A stretch of 10,138 nt of DNA, from positions 1 to 10,138 of the forward strand of contig DYBQ01000086.1 of assembly GCA_019418545.1 (NCBI GenBank), given 5' to 3'. The translations under genes and the position numbers were made by a program. This stretch comes from Clostridiales bacterium (lineage in GTDB: Bacteria; Bacillota; Clostridia; Oscillospirales; Acutalibacteraceae). Within the stretch, counting starts at the first letter, position 1; every line of letters begins with the position of its first letter. The notes below the pieces were generated by a model. It was not told the DNA's origin. It saw only the letters and a list, made by a program, of their open reading frames with translations, and did not search any database. Of this stretch, positions 6,201 to 10,138 are shown piece by piece.

Positions 6201-9200
6201 GGTTTCCCAAGGATACGGCGCCTGCCTGGGGGCCCGCCTTGCCAAAACCGACGGTACCATTACCAGAGAATATTCCAATTATATTACCAGCGCCACCAGT
6301 TCCAGTATTAACAATGGCTGGGAACGGATAAGCCTGACCTTTACTATGCCGGAAAATATCGACTATGCACGTTTTGGCCTGATTGTTATGAACGCTGCCG
6401 GTACGGCATGGTTTGACGGAATCCAGCTGGAAAAAATGCCCGGCCCCAGCCAGTATAATATGCTGGAAAACTCTTCCATGGAAGACGTGGACGGCAATCT
6501 GCCTGACGGATGGTATGGAGTCGGCCTGGAGAGCAGCGATACGGCAACGACTGAGTCAAAGTCAGATGGCAGCCGTTCCATGAAAATTGTGGGAGGAGTC
6601 GGAAAAAGCAAGCGGCTTTCCCAGCAGGTCGCACTTTCGGGCGCAAAGGAAAGTGACACCTATGTTGTGGGTGCCTGGGCAAAGGCCAACGCAGTACCGG
6701 AACAGGGAAGCGGCAGCCGGATGTTCTGTGTTTATGTGGCTGTCTATTACAACGATGGCTCTGTAGTAGAAAAGAGCCAGATGGCCAAATTTAACCCCAC
6801 GGTTTCGGATTGGCAATATGCCGGCATGGCGTTCAACCTTTCCAACGGCATTGAGGGGGATGGTTTGACGCCCACAAAAATCACCTATTCCGTGCGGTTT
6901 AACGGTCAGGCGAATACGGTATATTTCGACAGGTGCCAACTCATCAAGGATAATTACCTGGCATATACCTATGATTCTGATGGAAAGCTGATAAAAACCA
7001 CGGAGAACGGTGACCGCTCCACGGTATTAAACTATAACAGCAATTCGGATTTGACGGGATTTACCGATTTGGAAGGGAAGAATTATACGTATCAGTATAA
7101 CGATGCCCATCAGGTAACAGAGGCGAAAACTCCAAGAGGCGTTAAAATTCAAACAAGCTATAATGGGAATGGAACCGCTACGGCTTCTGAAATTGTGAAT
7201 TCCAGCGGGGCCATGAAAATCCGTACCAGCCGTTCTTTGACAAGCGCTTCTGGAAGCATCAAGGCAGGCGCCTATGTCGCGAAAGAACAAGACCAGCATG
7301 GGAACACAACCAACTATACCTATCATATGCAAAGCGGGCAGCTGCAGTCTGTGCGAACGCCGGATAACGTCACGACCACCTATTCTTATAAAGCCAACAC
7401 AGACCTGCTGAGCGGTGTTTCCTCCAGCGGTACAACGGTAACGTATGGATATGACAGCAGCAACAGCCGATTGACCTCCATCACCCATAACGGTTTTACC
7501 TATGGCCTGTCCTATGATACCTTTGGTAACCTGGTAAAAACCACCGCAGGAGGGCATACCCTAAGTACCAACACCTATGGCAGCTATAACGGCTTGTTAA
7601 AACAGACGACCTATGGCAATGGGGATACCATCAATTACAGCTACAGCCCCTATGGCTCACTGCTGAACACAAAGAAAAACGGGACCACCCAATACAGCTG
7701 GACATACAGTAATAACGGTCTGGCAGCATATGAGACAGATTATGTCAATCAGCAGAAGCACCTATATCAATATGATTTGACAGGCCGGTATGTACAGGAA
7801 GATATTATCAGCACAGAGCAGTCATCCCAATATGACAGGCAGCTGTATAAGGTACAGTACCGGTATGACAAGATGGACAATGTAACGGCACGTGTAAACC
7901 GTGCCGGCGGCCGGTCATGGACGGACAGCTATACCTATAATGAAGACAAGCAGCCACTGACAGCTTATGTCAATTCCAACCGGGGAGTGGAATATGTCTA
8001 TGACTCTCTGGGACGGATGAACACCCGAAAATATATGTTGAGCACACCCGTATCAACCAACTGGACATACTGTCAGTCCAATCGGAATCCATCGGGTTCT
8101 TCTCTGTATCGTACTACGCAAATCCGATTTGAATTTTTGGGAAATACGGCCTACCGGTTCAATTATGACAATATGGGAAATATCTCCCGGATGCAAGAGG
8201 GTGTACGGACAGGAGAGGAAACCACCGCAACCAATCTGACCGAAAAAATCTCCTATGAATACGACGAATTTGGCCAGCTGAGCCGGGAAAACAACCGGTA
8301 TCTGAACGCTACAGTAGTCTATGCCTATGACGGCGGAGGCAACCTGACCAGCCGCACCATTTACCCCTATACCACCGGAGAATTGGGCGAAGCCACGGAT
8401 GCCATTACCTATACCTATGACAGCGAGTGGAAGGATTTGCTGACGGGATATGACGGGCAGAGCATCACCAGCGACGAAATTGGCAATCCCTTGACCTACC
8501 GGGATGGCATGAGCATGAGCTGGGATGGCAGGCAGTTGACACAGCTGACAAAAGATGGTACAACCATAACATACAAATATGGCTCTGATGGGCTGCGCAC
8601 CAGCAAAACCATCAACGGAGAAGAGCATCGGTACTGGTACCAGGACGGCCTGCTGGTATATGAAGAGCGCGGCGACAGCAAGCAGTTCTACTATTCCTAT
8701 GATGGATATGGACATTTGCTGTGCATCCGGTATTTTAATAATGGAGAACAAACCACAGGCTATGTGCTGACCAACAGCCGAGGAGATGTGGAAGCTTTGT
8801 ATGCCGGAGACGGCAGCCTGCGTGCGCGGTATATCTATGACAGCTGGGGCAATACGCTGTCTGTGCAGGACGGAAACGGACAGGAGATTACCAGCGCAGA
8901 GCACATCGCGAACCTGAACCCCTTCCGCTATCGTGGGTATTATTTTGATTCGGAAACAGGGCTGTATTACCTGCAAAACCGCTACTACGACCCGCAGACC
9001 TGCCGGTTTGTTAACGCAGATAATCAACTTTCAACAGGTGGAGATTTACTGGGTAGTAATCTATTCGTATATTGCGGCAGTAACCCGGTAAATCGAATAG
9101 ACTCTACTGGTGAAGCATGGTGGCACTGGGCAATTGGCGCAGGAATTGTCGCTGCTTGTGCAATTGCAACGGTTGTAACTTGTGGCGGATTTGCAGCGGC

Positions 9201-9723
9201 AGCCACAGCTGTATGTATGGTAGGAAGCGGTATGGCAGCGGGCACTGCAAGTGCTACCTTTGCAGCAGGAGCTTTTATCGGTTCTGCCACTGCTTTTGGA
9301 ATAACAGCGATGACTGCTGCTGCAACATCAAGTTCGGCGCAGGAATTCAATGATAAAGGTAACTGGGGTACTGTTGCTGTAACTGCTTGCGGTGCTGTTT
9401 TGGGTGGATTTAGTGGTTACCAAACATATAGGTCCCAGACTACACCCAAAAATACATCAAATAGTACTTTTCTGTCAGATGAATATTATTCACATAAAAA
9501 AGCCCCTAAACAATATACTCCAAATAGCACATATATAAATTATTCTTATAATGAGTATACACATAAATATGAGAAATCCACGGCGTATTATGATTATGGA
9601 GGACGTCAATATTTAAGAATTGATTGGACAAATCATGGGTATTCCGATCATGGTAATCCTCATGTACACTATACTTTTTATAACGCACAATTTCCTGATG
9701 GAACTTCAATAAGGTGGGATTGA
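3247..9723 (+). CDS. Secreted Rhs/YD-repeat polymorphic toxin protein (WapA-like)
   Basis: This 2158-residue protein has the layout of Gram-positive Rhs/WapA contact-dependent toxins: a secreted hollow YD-repeat shell that carries a variable toxic tip. In order it shows a Sec signal peptide (1-26, MKRMRKALALVLTVLLL, likely cut after VFG); an acidic Ser/Glu linker (30-70); a conserved N-terminal region (71-98 and about 205-245, with YPSVYPNVDLQY); a DNRLRE-type domain (about 325-516); YD repeats (about 525-890); two carbohydrate-binding-like modules (898-1063 and 1071-1236); a second YD-repeat block (about 1237-1858, such as YDSLGRMNTR, YDNMGNISR and YDEFGQLSRE); the Rhs core end (1859-1957); an Ala/Gly-rich hydrophobic segment (about 1959-2058); and a Tyr/His-rich tip (2059-2158). 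No LPXTG or SLH anchor is seen, so the surface may be reached through the N-terminal modules. AAGAAGGT (3233-3240) is the ribosome site. The target and tip activity are not known. The tightly following small gene fits its immunity protein. Confidence 0.9.
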   Translation: MKRMRKALALVLTVLLLTQIPVEVFGQIVSSQASQPPAEEVISEDFTSDSVDDSETEPNIVGEVTEKREENVKVFRLDDGSFLAAEYLVPVHYQNEAGEWVDYDNSLETISASTPFSAAESPSLSGESSVQSDIAKYQVADTDAPFVLSESSASGSTAQIENKGYTLSWGPQESQESELEIVEQEENAEGNDRFLLLTNLTQEAYYPSVYPNVDLQYIISSTGIKENYILKNRNAQKEFVISYQANGLTAVQIDEKTIDLQNSSDEVIYRILSPEMTDNNGSRSEDVFITLIGQEADTIQIRVTADTQWLDASDRQYPVAIDPTITTETSQSDVHTTFITSAMPGTNHSTKFELLVGRESTEYNICRTLVKLDMPSLKPGDMIVNAKLCLVMKNYQFYGSTTPSMQINAHKITENWNYSNVTWNNRPNYDSTVLDYNFVRQDDPKVTTTITNDHVKSFDITKAVKQWYEGTSPNYGILLKSAAESGSYMDTGVKAQFWPERYNDLSGAYPVALLTYRNNKGLEDYWTYTAASAGSAGTAYVNDYTGNLVFIHGDTATSGLLAPVTLEHVYNGYMAGIKYTDNYVTVGRGWKMSVQQTVRSSSKYGLSGSALNATPYAYEDGDGTVHFFYKKTENGKTKYLDEDGLGLELKIISGLNCTITDEKDNVLTFDARGNLSTIKDANGNAITISYQKDGDIYRITKITDGAGHVITVTQNDSTNHYLASLKDPAGRVTTYSYAANDTWGTGCLTQITYPDGTKSQFQYDSDKALKKVIASDGSSLEFTYTSKSKGKRVSKIVEKGANGDTGQTVLFDRTTYNTTVIRTSGVDGTINNNDDIIQTYQFDNFGRTVCIKNKKASGADLGTSMYQYTAGTKNSSASNIKQLNRVKSEADADNSTRNYLRNHSAESSGNWVATGWLNSEAEYTATRTTSQRLFGNYSFQIKATDTQKNGGGCFYQQVDGSKLVPGDTYTISAYVKTNGLTRANTVSQGYGACLGARLAKTDGTITREYSNYITSATSSSINNGWERISLTFTMPENIDYARFGLIVMNAAGTAWFDGIQLEKMPGPSQYNMLENSSMEDVDGNLPDGWYGVGLESSDTATTESKSDGSRSMKIVGGVGKSKRLSQQVALSGAKESDTYVVGAWAKANAVPEQGSGSRMFCVYVAVYYNDGSVVEKSQMAKFNPTVSDWQYAGMAFNLSNGIEGDGLTPTKITYSVRFNGQANTVYFDRCQLIKDNYLAYTYDSDGKLIKTTENGDRSTVLNYNSNSDLTGFTDLEGKNYTYQYNDAHQVTEAKTPRGVKIQTSYNGNGTATASEIVNSSGAMKIRTSRSLTSASGSIKAGAYVAKEQDQHGNTTNYTYHMQSGQLQSVRTPDNVTTTYSYKANTDLLSGVSSSGTTVTYGYDSSNSRLTSITHNGFTYGLSYDTFGNLVKTTAGGHTLSTNTYGSYNGLLKQTTYGNGDTINYSYSPYGSLLNTKKNGTTQYSWTYSNNGLAAYETDYVNQQKHLYQYDLTGRYVQEDIISTEQSSQYDRQLYKVQYRYDKMDNVTARVNRAGGRSWTDSYTYNEDKQPLTAYVNSNRGVEYVYDSLGRMNTRKYMLSTPVSTNWTYCQSNRNPSGSSLYRTTQIRFEFLGNTAYRFNYDNMGNISRMQEGVRTGEETTATNLTEKISYEYDEFGQLSRENNRYLNATVVYAYDGGGNLTSRTIYPYTTGELGEATDAITYTYDSEWKDLLTGYDGQSITSDEIGNPLTYRDGMSMSWDGRQLTQLTKDGTTITYKYGSDGLRTSKTINGEEHRYWYQDGLLVYEERGDSKQFYYSYDGYGHLLCIRYFNNGEQTTGYVLTNSRGDVEALYAGDGSLRARYIYDSWGNTLSVQDGNGQEITSAEHIANLNPFRYRGYYFDSETGLYYLQNRYYDPQTCRFVNADNQLSTGGDLLGSNLFVYCGSNPVNRIDSTGEAWWHWAIGAGIVAACAIATVVTCGGFAAAATAVCMVGSGMAAGTASATFAAGAFIGSATAFGITAMTAAATSSSAQEFNDKGNWGTVAVTACGAVLGGFSGYQTYRSQTTPKNTSNSTFLSDEYYSHKKAPKQYTPNSTYINYSYNEYTHKYEKSTAYYDYGGRQYLRIDWTNHGYSDHGNPHVHYTFYNAQFPDGTSIRWD
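4219..4794 (+). other. DNRLRE-type domain of the Rhs protein
   Basis: Residues about 325-516 begin after YPVAIDPTIT and include RTLVKLDMPSLKPGDMIVNAKL, ITENWNYSNVTWNNRP, and DITKAVKQWYEG with NYGILLKS. This is the pattern of the DNRLRE beta-sandwich found at the N-terminal side of many secreted Firmicutes Rhs proteins. It is followed by the common LEDYWTYTAASAGSAG linker into the YD repeats. Its likely job is surface attachment or stabilising the shell. The exact edges are approximate. Confidence 0.75.
5938..6954 (+). other. Two tandem carbohydrate-binding-like modules in the Rhs protein
   Basis: Residues 898-1063 and 1071-1236 are two beta-rich units. Each begins with an N(x)L.N.S.E motif (NYLRNHSAES and NMLENSSMED) followed by W and ends in a W/Y-F-D-G/R-x-Q-L motif (AWFDGIQLEK and VYFDRCQLIK). 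This is the pattern of CBM4/9-like jelly rolls. They split the YD repeats into two blocks. A role in binding glycans of a target or of the own wall is inference from the fold pattern. Confidence 0.65.
8821..9111 (+). other. Rhs core-associated end of the Rhs protein
   Basis: Residues 1859-1955 carry the conserved run from RARYIYDSWGNT through NPFRYRGYYFDSETGLYYL, QNRYYDPQTCRFVNAD and FVYCGSNPVNRIDSTG. This is the end of the Rhs shell, just before the variable tip. The usual closing DPxG is replaced by DSTG (1952-1955), and the usual TGRF reads TCRF (1917-1920). Codon use shifts around 9020, inside this domain. Confidence 0.85.
8824..8879 (+). repeat. Rhs core segment duplicated at 10083-10138 (copy 1, intact gene)
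   Basis: This part of the intact Rhs core, encoding ARYIYDSWGNTLSVQDGN, matches 10083-10138 in 50 of 56 bases. The first 32 bases are identical, as are the last 14. The direct repeat flanks the toxin tip and immunity gene, and so could support homologous exchange of the C-terminal cassette. Confidence 0.95.
9118..9420 (+). other. Hydrophobic Ala/Gly-rich pre-toxin segment
   Basis: Residues about 1958-2058 are rich in Ala, Gly, Val, Ile and Thr, including WAIGAGIVAACAIATVV and a long Ala/Gly stretch up to about 2027, then GTVAVTACGAVLGGFSGY (2041-2058). Such segments are common between the Rhs core and the tip and may help the toxin cross the target membrane. The assignment is by composition only. 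Confidence 0.6.
9421..9720 (+). other. C-terminal tip: putative toxin domain
   Basis: Residues 2059-2158 follow the hydrophobic segment and differ in composition from the shell: 9481-9600 has 32 G/C in 120 bases, against 34 in 60 bases for the core at 8821-8880. The Tyr-rich linker leads to a compact end with R2124-I-D2126, H2130, D2134-H2135, P2138-H2139 and H2141. This His/Asp cluster would suit a nuclease or RNase active site. It resembles HxxPHxH-type tips of polymorphic toxins (a type 24-like toxin is one guess), but the family is not confirmed. Confidence 0.6.
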
Positions 9724-9724
9724 T

Positions 9725-10039
9725 ATGGCTATTAATAATTTAGAGTTAGTGCAAGGAAATGAATTTACAATCATTGAACTTGTGTTGTCATGTGAAAATT
9801 TGAAAATCAACTTAATGTTAAGAGGATTGTCTAAAGAAAATGAAGTTATGATTCAGTGTTTTAACATCTCTCACCTAAATATTCAAAATCTTTCTGCCCC
9901 CATGCAAATCAGTGGACTAGAAATTATTTGCAATAAGTCCAAAGGTTGGGAACGTACATCAAATTATACAATTCGTGACTTTGAAGAAAATCGTATTGAG
10001 TTTTTTTGTGAAGATATTGAAATCATTATATTGAATTAA
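9725..10039 (+). CDS. Putative immunity protein for the Rhs tip
   Basis: This 104-residue protein has no signal peptide or membrane segment and should stay in the cytoplasm. Its pattern of short hydrophobic strands (FTIIELVLS, LKINLMLRG, EVMIQCFNIS, MQISGLEIIC) suggests a beta-rich fold, and its C-terminal part is acidic (RDFEENRIEFFCEDIEI, 84-100). I do not recognise the family for certain. It starts one base after the Rhs stop codon, with AAGGTGGG (9711-9718) inside the last Rhs codons as ribosome site, so the two are translationally linked. It shares the low GC of the tip (9781-9840 has 16 G/C in 60). Position, size, coupling and composition are those of immunity genes in polymorphic toxin loci. 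That it neutralises this tip is inference. No terminator follows. Confidence 0.75.
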   Translation: MAINNLELVQGNEFTIIELVLSCENLKINLMLRGLSKENEVMIQCFNISHLNIQNLSAPMQISGLEIICNKSKGWERTSNYTIRDFEENRIEFFCEDIEIIILN

Positions 10040-10082
10040 TTATTTAATTTCCATTTTTATATTTGAATCCAGCAATCTGTAA

Positions 10083-10138
10083 GCGCGGTATATCTATGAC
10101 AGCTGGGGCAATACCATCTCCATACAGGACGGAAACGG
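10083..10138 (+). pseudogene. Start of an orphan Rhs C-terminal cassette (cut by window end)
   Basis: These 56 bases match 8824-8879 of the intact Rhs gene at 50 positions and in frame encode ARYIYDSWGNTISIQDGN. Relative to the intact copy only L to I and V to I change the protein; the other differences are silent. There is no start codon, and an in-frame TAA (10080-10082) directly precedes the match; the four codons before read SNL-stop against GSLR in the intact gene, so homology may reach back to about 10071. This is how displaced rhs-CT modules begin. The rest of the core, another tip and another immunity gene would be expected to the right. It could instead be decayed remains of a second full Rhs gene. 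Confidence 0.85.

Noticed and set aside
8053..9027. A 324-codon open frame on the minus strand opposite the Rhs second repeat block
   Set aside because: It is antisense to conserved YD repeats and has no ribosome site or family pattern; its Ile/Ala-rich composition mirrors the Tyr/Gly/Asp codons of the real gene.
3247..9723. CRISPR-like or tandem DNA repeats within the long gene
   Set aside because: The recurring tyr-asp-x-x-gly motifs are degenerate at the DNA level, vary in spacing and keep one reading frame, so they are protein YD repeats.
10034..10070. A terminator after the immunity gene
   Set aside because: Only an AT-only imperfect palindrome (AATTAATTATTTAATT) is present, with no GC stem or clear T tract, so transcription may run on into the orphan cassette.

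Overview
The window looks like part of a Clostridia chromosome, probably a gut member of the Oscillospirales. This rests on strong AGGAGG-type ribosome sites, an FMN riboswitch and an S-box leader with intrinsic terminators, an ECF-type vitamin transporter subunit, and a giant secreted Rhs/YD-repeat protein of the Gram-positive WapA type. The placement is inferred from gene style; no ribosomal marker is present.

Left part (1-2830) is housekeeping. The window opens inside the 3' end of an FMN riboswitch, followed by its terminator and ribU (riboflavin ECF S-component). A complete SAM-I (S-box) riboswitch with terminator and antiterminator then precedes metK (SAM synthetase) and, 12 bp further on, luxS (S-ribosylhomocysteine lyase). 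These two genes form a compact methyl-cycle operon: MetK makes SAM, and LuxS cleaves the S-ribosylhomocysteine derived from spent SAM, giving homocysteine and the AI-2 precursor. A strong hairpin terminator closes the operon.

Middle (2830-3246) is a very AT-rich gene-free stretch that probably carries the promoter of the next gene.

Right part (3247-10138) is a polymorphic-toxin locus. One 2158-residue secreted protein carries a signal peptide, a DNRLRE-type region, a first block of YD repeats, two tandem carbohydrate-binding-like modules, a second YD-repeat block, an Rhs core-associated end, an Ala/Gly-rich hydrophobic segment, and a short His-rich C-terminal tip that is the likely toxin. 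One base after its stop codon lies a 104-residue AT-rich gene that fits a cognate immunity protein. The last 56 bases repeat an internal piece of the Rhs core (50/56 identical, same reading frame) without a start codon. This appears to be the beginning of a displaced (orphan) Rhs C-terminal cassette that continues beyond the window, and it is the most interesting observation here. The locus resembles known Rhs/WapA tip-exchange loci; the toxin and immunity families themselves could not be identified with certainty.
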